Assembly: GCA_964468725.1 (NCBI GenBank)
Contig: CAYXVU010000007.1
Coordinates: 1 to 58,336 of the forward strand
Origin: CAYXVU01 sp964468725
GTDB taxonomy: Bacteria > Acidobacteriota > Blastocatellia > UBA7656
Direction of reading: 5' to 3'
Length of the DNA: 58,336 nucleotides
Of the stretch, positions 25,895 to 34,901 are shown piece after piece. Numbering within the stretch: the stretch's first letter is position 1; every line of letters begins with the position of its first letter. The translations under genes were made by a program, and so were the position numbers. Below the pieces are notes generated by a model. That model was given only the letters and a program-made list of their open reading frames with translations. It ran no database searches and was not told where the DNA came from.

Positions 25895-26060
25895 CCTTAT
25901 ACTACCTTCCTTCGATTATATTGTTGGGGATTGACCGGCCATTCGATTCGGGCGAGGGCTGTCGAGTTCGCTGCTTCGTCCTCCTCAAATGCCAAAAAAA
26001 GTTTAGCACATGCCGGAGCCCGTTTGTCACGCGAAATTTTGCGGGCTGGGTTTTCAACTT

Positions 26061-27203
26061 CTACTGTTTTTCTTGCATAAGCCGGATGAAGCGTTCGAAT
26101 AGGTACGAAGCATCATGCGGGCCGGGTGCGGCCTCTGGATGATATTGTACGGAGAAGACCGGAAGGCTTTTATGGCGCAGCCCCTCGACAGTGTGGTCGT
26201 TGAGGTTGAGGTGAGTGACTTCGCAATCTGCGGGTAACGAATCACCGTCCACTGCGAAGCCGTGATTTTGGGCGGTGATTTCGATGCGACCGGTTGTCAG
26301 GTCTTTGACCGGCTGATTGCCGCCGTGATGCCCGAAGGGGAGTTTGTAGGTCTTCGCGCCAAAGGCCAGCCCCATTAACTGATGGCCTAAGCAGATGCCG
26401 AAGATCGGATAGCGACCGATGAGCTTGCGTAGATTGGCAATTACTCCGGTTAGGGGTTCCGGGTCGCCCGGCCCGTTCGAAAGCCAGATGCCATCAGGGT
26501 TCATCCCCATGACATCTTCTGCTGAGGTGAGCGCCGGTACGACCGACACGCGACAGCCGAGTGCCGCCAGCGAACGCAGGCTGTTATGTTTGAGTCCGAA
26601 ATCATAAGCGACGACGTGAAAACGCGGGCGCGTGGCGGCATCTTCATCAAGGTGCGGATGCAACAGACGCGGCGAGCCATAGGCCGATGCTTGCGCGTCC
26701 GTCCATACATAAGGTTGTTTACAGGTGACGACCGATGCCAAATCGAGGCCGACCATCTCCGGCGCGCGGCGGGCCCGAGCGATGACAGTCTGTTCATCGC
26801 TCGGTTTGGTCGAAAGGCAGCCGCGCATTGAGCCGCGTTCGCGGATGTGGCGCACCAGTGAACGCGTGTCAATCTCTGCGATGCCGGGAATGTTTTGCTG
26901 TTTGAGAAAATCGTCGAGCGATTCGAGCGCGCGCCAATTCGACACGGCGCGCGAAAGTTCGCGCACGACGAAGCCTTCGGCAAAGATGCGCCGTGATTCG
27001 TCATCTTGATCGTTGACTCCATAATTGCCGATGAGCGGATAGGTCATGGTCACGATCTGACCGCAGTAGGAGGGGTCTGTGAGAATCTCTTGATAACCGG
27101 ACATCGAAGTGTTGAAGACCACTTCGCCAACCACTTCCGCGCGCGCGCCAAACCCCTGCCCGCGCCACACGCGACCGTCTTCGAGAGCTAAAATTGCTTC
27201 CAA
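26061..27203 (-). CDS. carA: Carbamoyl-phosphate synthase small (glutaminase) subunit
   Basis: A 380-residue enzyme that provides ammonia from glutamine for carbamoyl phosphate (arginine and pyrimidine synthesis). The CPSase small-chain domain opens with AILALEDGRVWRGQGFG. The glutamine amidotransferase class I domain has nucleophile C271 in GICLGHQLMGLAFG and the His/Glu pair in QYHPEAAPGPHD near the C-terminus. Length is normal (360-390 expected). The large subunit gene (carB) is not adjacent in this window; downstream on the same strand lies the exported phosphatase 166 bases away. Start ATG at 27203. Confidence 0.96.
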   Translation of the reverse strand: MEAILALEDGRVWRGQGFGARAEVVGEVVFNTSMSGYQEILTDPSYCGQIVTMTYPLIGNYGVNDQDDESRRIFAEGFVVRELSRAVSNWRALESLDDFLKQQNIPGIAEIDTRSLVRHIRERGSMRGCLSTKPSDEQTVIARARRAPEMVGLDLASVVTCKQPYVWTDAQASAYGSPRLLHPHLDEDAATRPRFHVVAYDFGLKHNSLRSLAALGCRVSVVPALTSAEDVMGMNPDGIWLSNGPGDPEPLTGVIANLRKLIGRYPIFGICLGHQLMGLAFGAKTYKLPFGHHGGNQPVKDLTTGRIEITAQNHGFAVDGDSLPADCEVTHLNLNDHTVEGLRHKSLPVFSVQYHPEAAPGPHDASYLFERFIRLMQEKQ

Positions 27204-27353
27204 ATCGTTTCCTCCGAGTCAGAGAATCTAGCAAACTTTCGCCGACGTGGCGAACTGAATGCGTGCGCCCTGCGCCACCCAGAGACGAAAAAAAATCGGA
27301 AGACGAGCGCGCGCCTGGGTGTCTAAAAAATGGGTGAATGACTGGAGCCAGAG

Positions 27354-27394
27354 TGAGCCAGTTCTTCAGCGCTACGCGCTGAAGAACTGGCTCA
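27354..27394. repeat. 19-bp perfect palindromic stem between divergent genes
   Basis: TGAGCCAGTTCTTCAGCGC (27354-27372) pairs perfectly with GCGCTGAAGAACTGGCTCA (27376-27394) around the loop TAC. It lies in the 346-bp region between the divergent carA and Kelch genes, so it is not a normal terminator site. No T run follows. It may be a REP-type element or a structured leader of the Kelch gene. I see no other feature in this intergenic region. Confidence 0.7.
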
Positions 27395-27549
27395 ACCGGT
27401 TGCCTCTGGACAAGGTGAGGCGATGGCCGAACTCTTCCAACGCCACGACACGCGCAACTCTCCAATGCAGGCATCTGGATGTACGGCTCCAAATCACCGC
27501 AGAGCCAAAATCGCGCAGGGGCAATAACTCAAGTCTTGAAAGGATTGAC

Positions 27550-28554
27550 ATGAAAGCCAACCCGATTCGCAGTCCATTGACCCTCATCCTTTACGCCTTC
27601 GCCGCGCTCATCACGCAAAGCTCACTCTCAGCCTCCGTGATACCCCAATCACAAATCGTATGGGAAAAGCGCGATGTAGCATCGCCGCCGGGGCGCATTA
27701 TTCCGGCGATGGCCTTTGATGACAAACGCGGCAAGCTCGTCTTATTCGGCGGCGACCGCATGCGCAGTACCCCCATCGGCGACACCTGGGAGTGGGACAG
27801 ACAACAATGGAAATCGGTTTCGGTGAGCAGCCCAACAGCGCGTTATGGCCATGTCATGGCGTATGACGCAGCGCGCGACGTAACCGTACTCTACGGCGGG
27901 TTTGATAAGAAAGAGAGATTGTTCAGCGATACTTGGACGTGGGACGGCAAGCGATGGATAGAGATGCGAGTTGCTTCTCCTCCAGCGCGCCGCAGCCCGG
28001 CCTTCGTCTATGATGAAGCGCGCAAGAAGGTCGTCCTCTTCGGCGGATTGGGCGGTCAGCCGCCCGTGCGTGACAATGAACAGTTCTGTCAAGATACATG
28101 GGAATGGGATGGTCGGCGGTGGCAGCAAGTGGCGACGCAAGGCCCGGCGCCGCGTTACGGGGCGACCATGGTCTATGACGGCGCGCGGCGCAAAGTGATT
28201 CTCTTTGGCGGCAACGATCACTCTGACAACATCTATGGCGACACATGGGAGTGGGATGGCAAGGTCTGGAAGCGGGTCAGCGAGTCCGGCCCGCCACCGC
28301 GAGGCGGCACGCACATGGCGTATTCGAAGGTGCGAAAATCTGTTGTGCTGTTTGGCGGGTTCGCACGCCGCGAGGTGTTCACGGACGCGTGGGAATGGAA
28401 CGGCAAGATGTGGCAGCCGCTTGCCGCTGCGCCCTTACCGCAACTGATCTTTCCGATGATGGCGTATGATAGCCGGAATCATAAATTGATTTATGTCGGT
28501 CAGCGTTCGCCAGCGGCGAGCGAGTGCGAGACATGGGAAGCGCAGTTGCGCTGA
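27550..28554 (+). CDS. Exported Kelch-repeat protein
   Basis: A 334-residue exported protein: a signal peptide (LTLILYAFAALITQSSLSA, cut near residue 28) followed by six Kelch-type blades. Each has the form R-x-F/A-Y-D-x-x-R-K-K-V-V-L-F-G-G ... DTWEWDG-x-x-W, for example RRSPAFVYDEARKKVVLFGG, DTWEWDGRRWQQV and DAWEWNGKMWQPL. This predicts a single beta-propeller. No catalytic residues are visible; such proteins usually bind proteins or carbohydrates. The ATG at 27550 follows AAAGGA by about five bases. An earlier in-frame start at 27259 would run through the palindrome and is not used. Confidence 0.75.
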   Translation: MKANPIRSPLTLILYAFAALITQSSLSASVIPQSQIVWEKRDVASPPGRIIPAMAFDDKRGKLVLFGGDRMRSTPIGDTWEWDRQQWKSVSVSSPTARYGHVMAYDAARDVTVLYGGFDKKERLFSDTWTWDGKRWIEMRVASPPARRSPAFVYDEARKKVVLFGGLGGQPPVRDNEQFCQDTWEWDGRRWQQVATQGPAPRYGATMVYDGARRKVILFGGNDHSDNIYGDTWEWDGKVWKRVSESGPPPRGGTHMAYSKVRKSVVLFGGFARREVFTDAWEWNGKMWQPLAAAPLPQLIFPMMAYDSRNHKLIYVGQRSPAASECETWEAQLR

Positions 28555-28623
28555 AAGACGATTGGCGAGGGGAGAGCAATCGTCAGGAACCACCACTCTA
28601 TTCGATAAGGAGACGAGATCAGC

Positions 28624-29145
28624 ATGAAAATTAGTTGTTGGGTGGTCGTGTTGTTGGGTGCTGCATTGTTGGGAGGAGCAGGCTTGGCTTCTACGGAGCC
28701 GACTCCTACGGTGAGCGATTTGCTTGGCACGTGGCAACTGGAAAGCAGTAAGAGCCTAACGACCGGGTTGGCAACGCAAAGTGCCAACCTATCATGGATA
28801 CAATTCACCAAATCGCATTGGACAGTTTTGGTTATGGAGCCGAATCGTAAAGTGATTGCCCCGGATGAATTCGAGAAACTATCGGCTGACGAGAAGATGC
28901 GGACAAATTACGCGCGCGTCTGGAGCGCCGAGAAGGGGCAGGTCTTTCAAGCACGTGGCGGAACCTACAGGCTTGCAGGAAATAAGATTTATCACACCGC
29001 CGCGATTGCGCTGCTGGCAGAGATTATCGGGATCGAACGCGTTCTCAAGATCATGAAGTTCGATCAGACAACCTTGGTTGTAGAGACCGAGTTTCCCGAT
29101 GCGCCTGATCTGCGGGTTGAATTAACCTATCGCCGACTGGATTAG
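28624..29145 (+). CDS. Exported lipocalin-like protein
   Basis: A 173-residue protein with a signal peptide (WVVVLLGAALLGGAGLA). The opening of the mature part, SDLLGTWQLES, resembles the G-x-W of lipocalin-like domains, and the later strands (TLVVETEFPDAPDLRVELTYRR) fit a small beta-barrel. Cys5 sits in the signal peptide but is not in a lipobox. The ligand is unknown. A helix at residues 118-140 (AAIALLAEIIGIERVLKIMKF) is hydrophobic and could close the barrel. The gene is 69 bases after the Kelch gene on the same strand, with AAGGAG upstream of the ATG, so the pair may be co-transcribed. Confidence 0.55.
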   Translation: MKISCWVVVLLGAALLGGAGLASTEPTPTVSDLLGTWQLESSKSLTTGLATQSANLSWIQFTKSHWTVLVMEPNRKVIAPDEFEKLSADEKMRTNYARVWSAEKGQVFQARGGTYRLAGNKIYHTAAIALLAEIIGIERVLKIMKFDQTTLVVETEFPDAPDLRVELTYRRLD

Positions 29146-29186
29146 AGAAGGGATCAGCAGCTCGATCAGTTGCCCCTTCCTTGTTG

Positions 29187-31328
29187 TCAGCCTATGGCTT
29201 GGCGCGATTCCATTTCTCCCATCGCCCGCGCCATCGGCACGAGCAAACGAAAACAGGTTCCGCGACCTTCAGCTACCGGGCTGATGATCTCTATTGAGCC
29301 GCCGAGTTCGGCAATCCGGCGTTGCACGATGGCCAATCCCAAGCCGGTGCCTCGCGCTTTGGTGGTATAGAAAGGCTCAAAGATTTTCGCCTGCGCCTCT
29401 TTGACAACGCCTGCGCCGGTATCCGTGACCGATAGAACGAGAGTGCCGGTTTGGGCAATCGTCAACGAAGGCGAATCGCCCAGATGAGGGCGTTTGGCTT
29501 CGTCGGCTTGTAAGACGGTTTCGATTGTCACCTTGCCATGGTCGTCGGTTGCCTGCACGGCGTTGAGGACGAGATTGCTTACTGCTTCGCGCAAGGCGGC
29601 AGCCTGCGCGCCGCTTAAGGTCATCGCGCCGCCCGATTCAACGGTAAGGGCAATGCCGCGTTCTTTGGCCTCATTGCCAAACAGGGCGACGAGGGCATTG
29701 AGTAAATCGTTGAGTTCGACGGGGCGCAGGTCGGCTTGGTTTGGCCGCGAAAAGGCAAGCAGTTGCGAAACCGTGCGATTGAGGCGATCAATCTCGCTGA
29801 CGATCAGACTCAAGTCGCGGTCGTAGGCGGTGAGCGCCTCTTCTTCACGCATCACTTGGGCGATGGATTTGATGGCGGAGAGCGGGTTCTTCACTTCATG
29901 GGCGACAGTAGCGGCCATCTGTCCGAGCGTGGCCAGGCGTTCTTGCAGAGCCAGCTCGCGTTCCAGCCGCACCTTCTCTTCGGCGAGGCGACAGCTTTCA
30001 ATCTCGATAGCGATCTGCGCCGCCAGCACATTGAGCACATCGCCCTTGTCGGTTGTCAGGGTGCGCGGGTCTGCCGTGATCAGCAGCAAGCCGATCAGAT
30101 TGCCTTCGCGTTTGAGCGCGTAAGCCGCCGTCACGCCGAGCGCCGCCAACTCATCGCCTGCTTCAAGAGTGTCCAACTGGCGCTGGCTGAGGCTGTGGGC
30201 AAGCCGCTTTTCGAGGCTGTCAGCCGGTAATTGATCGAGCAGCACGATGCGCACCTCGCTCAAGTCCAAACCGCGCCGAATCGTGTCTTCGATGTAGTGA
30301 GTGAGCGAACTGAGTTCGACAATGCCCGCCGCGCCTGTGGTCACCTGTTTGACGACGTTGCGATAGAGATCAATCTCGCGGGTGAAGAGTTTGCGAACCG
30401 CGCGATCCAACAGGCGCATCAACGGCCCGGCCAGCGCGAACATCCCTAAAATCAACAACGCTTCGATCACCCCCGTACGTTCGAGGTTGAAGCGGTCAAC
30501 CAAAAACGGATCAATGCGCCGGATGACATAGGTGTAAAACCCGATCAACAACACGGCAAAAGCGGCATAGACGAGGCTGTCTTTGATGATGACTTCGACC
30601 AGTTTGTAGCGGTAGACGTAATAGGTGATGAAGACCGCCGGAACGAGAGAGAGAATCAGATAGGCGACCCACAGAATATCGTTCGGCCCGGCTCGGCGAA
30701 CGCCGACGACGATGAATTCGAACGAACCGGTAATAAAGAGCAAGACGGCCAGTTGCTTGAAAAAACTGCGCTCGCGCGCCGACTGTGCATCGAGTTTGCC
30801 CTGCATCGCCCATGCGATGACTGCCGAAGCGCATAGCGCTAACAGATACCAAATCGAATAGGGAAGCAGGAAAAATTTCAGCTTGTCGAAAAACGGGCGA
30901 TAGGTGCCCGTAGCGATGCGATAGAGCGCATAGGGCAGAAAGATCATCAGCCCATAGCACGCCCATCCGATGCGCCGAACCTTTTCCGGCGACAAGGCAC
31001 GGTAATTATCGAGGTAGCTCCAAAATGCGATATGCGAAAACAAGACGGCGGAGGGAACGAACGACACCCCCATCATCGTGATTGCATCCCAAACGCGCAG
31101 CAGGCCGGTGTAGCGATTGAAGCCAAAGAGCAACTCATGGAGCGTGGTCAGCAGGTTGCCCAGAAACCATGCGCCCAGACAGACTCCAATGACGATGAAC
31201 GAACGCTCCGGCTGCGTGAGCTTCTTTTGCGAGCCGAGTCGCCGATTCCAAATCAACCAGGCAAGGTAGAGGTGTAACGCCGCCCCGGTGGCGAAACCGA
31301 CCAGCTTGATGATCTGTAACGGAGACAT
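29187..31328 (-). CDS. Membrane sensor histidine kinase with GAF-like region
   Basis: A 713-residue kinase. The N-terminal half has about eight transmembrane helices (residues 8-300: for example LVGFATGAALHLYLAWLIW, LLILGMFALAGPLMRLL), a 7TM-type sensory region. A GAF-like segment follows (about residues 330-460; SEVRIVLLDQLPA, GLLLITADPRTLTTDKGDVLNVLAAQIAIEI). The kinase core has H477 in ATVAHEVKNPLSAIKS (H box), VSNLVLNAVQAT (N box), VTDTGAGV (G1) and GTGLGLAIVQRR (G2). No receiver is attached and no response regulator is adjacent, so its partner lies elsewhere. Start ATG at 31328. Confidence 0.9.
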   Translation of the reverse strand: MSPLQIIKLVGFATGAALHLYLAWLIWNRRLGSQKKLTQPERSFIVIGVCLGAWFLGNLLTTLHELLFGFNRYTGLLRVWDAITMMGVSFVPSAVLFSHIAFWSYLDNYRALSPEKVRRIGWACYGLMIFLPYALYRIATGTYRPFFDKLKFFLLPYSIWYLLALCASAVIAWAMQGKLDAQSARERSFFKQLAVLLFITGSFEFIVVGVRRAGPNDILWVAYLILSLVPAVFITYYVYRYKLVEVIIKDSLVYAAFAVLLIGFYTYVIRRIDPFLVDRFNLERTGVIEALLILGMFALAGPLMRLLDRAVRKLFTREIDLYRNVVKQVTTGAAGIVELSSLTHYIEDTIRRGLDLSEVRIVLLDQLPADSLEKRLAHSLSQRQLDTLEAGDELAALGVTAAYALKREGNLIGLLLITADPRTLTTDKGDVLNVLAAQIAIEIESCRLAEEKVRLERELALQERLATLGQMAATVAHEVKNPLSAIKSIAQVMREEEALTAYDRDLSLIVSEIDRLNRTVSQLLAFSRPNQADLRPVELNDLLNALVALFGNEAKERGIALTVESGGAMTLSGAQAAALREAVSNLVLNAVQATDDHGKVTIETVLQADEAKRPHLGDSPSLTIAQTGTLVLSVTDTGAGVVKEAQAKIFEPFYTTKARGTGLGLAIVQRRIAELGGSIEIISPVAEGRGTCFRLLVPMARAMGEMESRQAIG

Positions 31329-31533
31329 AATTCAGTGACGAGAGACAAGTGACAAGCAACGCCGTATGCAAAGGGCAGAATGCAGAATGAGCCATCAAGC
31401 ATAGCAAGCCGGATTTTGCGATTCGTTACTCGCCACTGCCTCTGACTTCAGCCTTTATCAGGCTACCTTCATCCTTCATCACTACCTCTACTCCTTTGCT
31501 CCTCGCTCGTCACTTGGCGCTGGTCACTCACAG

Positions 31534-32259
31534 TTATCTGCCGAAACGTTTCGCATCCTGACTGGCGTAAGCAGCGACGGCAGCATCCGCGGGCGCAGCC
31601 TGTTTGAGTCGGGCGATGACGGCTTCGATTTGGCCAGCCGGAATGGCACACGTCATCTCGCCGTTGGGCAGGTTGGTGCGCACGCGGCTGAGCATGCAAC
31701 CGACGCTGACCGAAATTTGGTTGTGCTCTTTGGCAAGCGGAATGATATGGCATTGCGGTTTGCCTTCAAAACGCAGATTCGGCAAAGCATCGTGAAGCAC
31801 CATCACTTGCTTGGCGTTGAGGCGCAAAAAGACGACATCCGGGTCGAAAGTGGTATCGGCCAGCGGACCATAGGTGATGAAGTTCGGGCGCTCTTTGACG
31901 ACAGGGATATGCGGCACGATGTCGAGCGTCACCCATCCCGACTCCAACAACGCTGCGACATCGGAATTGCCCGCAACCTCTTCGAGCGTTTTCAACCCGT
32001 GCGTGAGACTGCCGACGCTGCAATTGCCATGATCTTCGGGCACTGTGGCAAAGGTCTTGGTAGCGGCTTCGATCCAGAAGACGCAGCCTGCGGGGACTCT
32101 GCCGGTGCGACCGTCGAGCAACGCTTCGGGCATGGGGGTATCGAAGGGGGCAACGCCAACGGGTGCCTCTTGCGAAAAGGTGATGGCCAGCGGCGGCGCC
32201 TGTAGCTTTAAGAGAGAGTCGAGTTCGGTTGCGAACCCTTTCCAATCTTGAGTCGGCAT
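31534..32259 (-). CDS. DUF169-family protein
   Basis: A 241-residue soluble protein of the DUF169 family. Typical features are the pattern LDSLLKLQAPPLAITF at the N-terminus, PAGCVFWIEAATKTFATVPEDHGNCSVGS with two conserved Cys (as in C-x(n)-H-x-x-C), and DVVFLRLNAKQVMVLHDAL. The conserved Cys/His suggest a metal site; the function is unknown. The ATG at 32259 has AAAGGA eight bases upstream; an in-frame start at 32292 lacks one. It lies 140 bases downstream of the gamma-glutamyltranspeptidase gene on the same strand. Confidence 0.72.
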   Translation of the reverse strand: MPTQDWKGFATELDSLLKLQAPPLAITFSQEAPVGVAPFDTPMPEALLDGRTGRVPAGCVFWIEAATKTFATVPEDHGNCSVGSLTHGLKTLEEVAGNSDVAALLESGWVTLDIVPHIPVVKERPNFITYGPLADTTFDPDVVFLRLNAKQVMVLHDALPNLRFEGKPQCHIIPLAKEHNQISVSVGCMLSRVRTNLPNGEMTCAIPAGQIEAVIARLKQAAPADAAVAAYASQDAKRFGR

Positions 32260-32400
32260 CAATGAGTTCCTTTCTGATGAATGACGATGCACAAAGACAC
32301 GCGAATCGGCGCGCAGAAAACTTGACGAATGGCTTCTTCGATTCGCGGAGACGGGTTGAAGGGATGCGCGATGATGCGCGTGCCTTCGCAGATAAACAGA

Positions 32401-34278
32401 TTACCAAGCGACGGCATAGCGGCCACGTCGCGGGTCAGCTCCGCCTTCGATGACGCCGGTATCGCTGCGCAACCGAATCACGGTTGGCGACGATGGATTG
32501 CCCCACGCCGAATGTTTTTCGACTTTGTGGCCGCGTGCGGCAAGCTCGTTGAAGATTGCATCACTGAGGCGATCTTCGATGTTCAAAATGCCGGGATTGA
32601 AGCGATGATCGTCGAACGAACTGACGAGGTGCAGGGTTTGAAAGCGCGGCGCTTCGACCGCTTCTTGCACATTCATATCGAACTCAATGATGTTGAGCAG
32701 GATTTGCAACAACGATTGATCCTGATTGTCGCCGCCCGGCGTTGACAACACCAGCAGCGGCTTGCCGTCTTTCATCACTAGCGTCGGGGTGAGCGTGATG
32801 CGTGGGCGTTTGCCCGGCATCAATACGTTCGGGTGACCTTCTTCAAGCACGAACGATTGCATACGCTGTCCGAACATTACGCCTGTATCACCGGCGATGA
32901 CCGCAGGCAACCACGCGCCCGAGGGCGTGGCGCTGAAGAAATTCCCATCTTTATCAATGACGTTGACGCAAGTCGTGTCGTTGGCGCGCAGCACTTCGTC
33001 CACTGCCGATTCGCCGGTTGGCCCGGAACGCGGCGGCGTCGGCAAGAGCGGTTGTTTGTTGAAGGGGTCGCCCGGTCGTTGTTCGAGCGAGGCGCGGGTT
33101 GGATCAATCAAAGCGCGACGCGCAGCGGCATAGTCTTTCGAGAGCAGCTCGGCGCGCGGGACGTTAACGAAGTCGGTGTCGCCGTAATAGCGGTCGCGGT
33201 CGGCGAAGGCGAGTTTCATCGCTTCGGTGAGGGTGTGAATGTAATCGGCAGAGTTGTGCTTCATAGCGCGCAGGTCGTAGCCTTCGAGCAGATTCAACAT
33301 CTGCAACATCACAGGCCCCTGCGCCCAGAAATCGGTCTTATACACCTCATAGCCGCGATAGCTGGTCTTCATGGGCTGCTCGACTTTAGCGTGAAAGGCC
33401 GCGAAGTCTGAGGCGCGCAACAGCCCGCCGTTCGCTTCGGAGAAGTCGGAGATGCGCTTGGCAATCGCGCCTTTGTAGAAATGGTCGCGCGCCGCTTTGA
33501 GCGCAGCGCTACGGCCTTTGGCTTTAGCCTGACGTTCGGCGGCGACAATTTCGCGCAGGGTGCGCGCCAGATCGGGTTGCGAAAACATCTCGCCGACTTT
33601 TGGGACGCGACCGTTGGGCAGAAAGACTTTCGCGGTGTCCGGCCACTGTTCAAGGATTTTGCGGGTGCGTTCGATATAGCTGACGCGCAGTTCGTCAATG
33701 GGGAAACCGTCGGCAATCTCAATGGCAGGCTGCATCACATCGGCCAGCGGTTTGGTGCCATACTGATCGAGCGCGACAATGACGGCATCAAGGACACCGG
33801 GAACGCAGGCGGGCAGAATGCCGGACGAGGGAATTGTGCCGGGGCGCGCGCCGCCTGCGGCAATGGCGACATATTCGGGTGTGCCGGTATAGCGTAAGCT
33901 TTTGTCATCAGCATTTTTCTTAGCGCGTTCAAGGAAGAAATCACGGGTGGCCAGTTTCGGCGCGATGCCTTGCCCATTGATGACAACAGGCGAGCCGCTG
34001 CGCGTTTTGATGATGATCGGCACTTCGCCGCCAAAGGTGAAATGCGAAAACTCTAAGACCGAACCGGCGAGAATCGTTGCACAGCCTGCATCCACAGCAT
34101 TGCCGCCTTGTTGCAACAGGCGCATACCCGCTTCGGCGACTAGTGGATGACCGGCGGTAACGACACCGCGCTTGCCTCGCACCACCGGGCGAAAGGTTTC
34201 GGCAGCGGGGGTCAGAGCGGCCAGCGCAAAGGCCGTGAGCGTGACGACGAGGCAAATCAAACTGGCATTGGGTTTCAT
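32401..34278 (-). CDS. ggt: Gamma-glutamyltranspeptidase
   Basis: A 625-residue exported Ntn-hydrolase (signal peptide LVVTLTAFALAALTPAAE). Opening motifs are GVVTAGHPLVAEAGMRLLQQGGNAVDA and FTFGGEVPII. The autocleavage/nucleophile site is NDT435T436CVNVIDKDGN; the first Thr starts the small subunit, and the family pattern T-T-H is here T-T-C. LSTPGGDNQDQSLLQILLN carries the family PGGD-x(n)-Q motif near the C-terminus. It transfers or hydrolyses gamma-glutamyl groups of glutathione in the periplasm. GGAGGAG precedes the ATG at 34278. GLGLI/SR-type residues around the acceptor site differ from E. coli Ggt, so substrate preference may differ. Confidence 0.9.
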   Translation of the reverse strand: MKPNASLICLVVTLTAFALAALTPAAETFRPVVRGKRGVVTAGHPLVAEAGMRLLQQGGNAVDAGCATILAGSVLEFSHFTFGGEVPIIIKTRSGSPVVINGQGIAPKLATRDFFLERAKKNADDKSLRYTGTPEYVAIAAGGARPGTIPSSGILPACVPGVLDAVIVALDQYGTKPLADVMQPAIEIADGFPIDELRVSYIERTRKILEQWPDTAKVFLPNGRVPKVGEMFSQPDLARTLREIVAAERQAKAKGRSAALKAARDHFYKGAIAKRISDFSEANGGLLRASDFAAFHAKVEQPMKTSYRGYEVYKTDFWAQGPVMLQMLNLLEGYDLRAMKHNSADYIHTLTEAMKLAFADRDRYYGDTDFVNVPRAELLSKDYAAARRALIDPTRASLEQRPGDPFNKQPLLPTPPRSGPTGESAVDEVLRANDTTCVNVIDKDGNFFSATPSGAWLPAVIAGDTGVMFGQRMQSFVLEEGHPNVLMPGKRPRITLTPTLVMKDGKPLLVLSTPGGDNQDQSLLQILLNIIEFDMNVQEAVEAPRFQTLHLVSSFDDHRFNPGILNIEDRLSDAIFNELAARGHKVEKHSAWGNPSSPTVIRLRSDTGVIEGGADPRRGRYAVAW

Positions 34279-34341
34279 ATCTCCTCCGTGAAGCGTAGGC
34301 GTGACAGTGGCAAGTTTCGGGCTTTGCTGGGGGATTGTCAA

Positions 34342-34901
34342 CGCTAAGTAATTTACCGGGTATATCGGATTGTGTAGGCATCAGCAACTTTTGGTGATGC
34401 CTCGGAGGCCATTGGCGCGGGCGTGGAGCGCGACGGCTACCCCGTTTTGGGTAGGGGCAATCGGGTTTTGCCGGTCAGAGGGCGAAGGATGAGGGGATGG
34501 CCGCGTTGGCTGGGTAGAATCTAAACAAAACATCCCAAAGATTACCTTTGACAAAGCGGAAAAGCGTGTGTTTGAATGCGGATGCCGAAGCTTGAATCAC
34601 GCCCCAAAGGCCGGGGATTGATAGAGATAGAGCCTCTCACAGAAAAGGCCAGACGGCTGATACGAATTCAGCAATTCATCCAACCCGGCCAAACACGTCG
34701 GCCAGCCCCTTTACGAATCCAAGTAATGCTTTTAACCCTTGAGCATTGACTGGCTGAGATCAAAAGCGATGCCGTGTCGGTGCGGCTATGTCGGGATCGG
34801 CAAGCCTTGCCATCGGCTGTGGGAAACGCACGAAGTCTACAGCAGGACAATCGAATTTTCTGATCGGAATCCTTTGCAGCAGAGATTCTGAGGAGGTTGT
34901 C
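34342..34901. other. 560-bp intergenic region without a gene
   Basis: Between the divergent ggt and matrixin-like genes. I see no ORF with coding character, tRNA or terminator-like hairpin. The only clear element is the GAGGAGG ribosome site immediately before the ATG at 34902. Confidence 0.5.
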
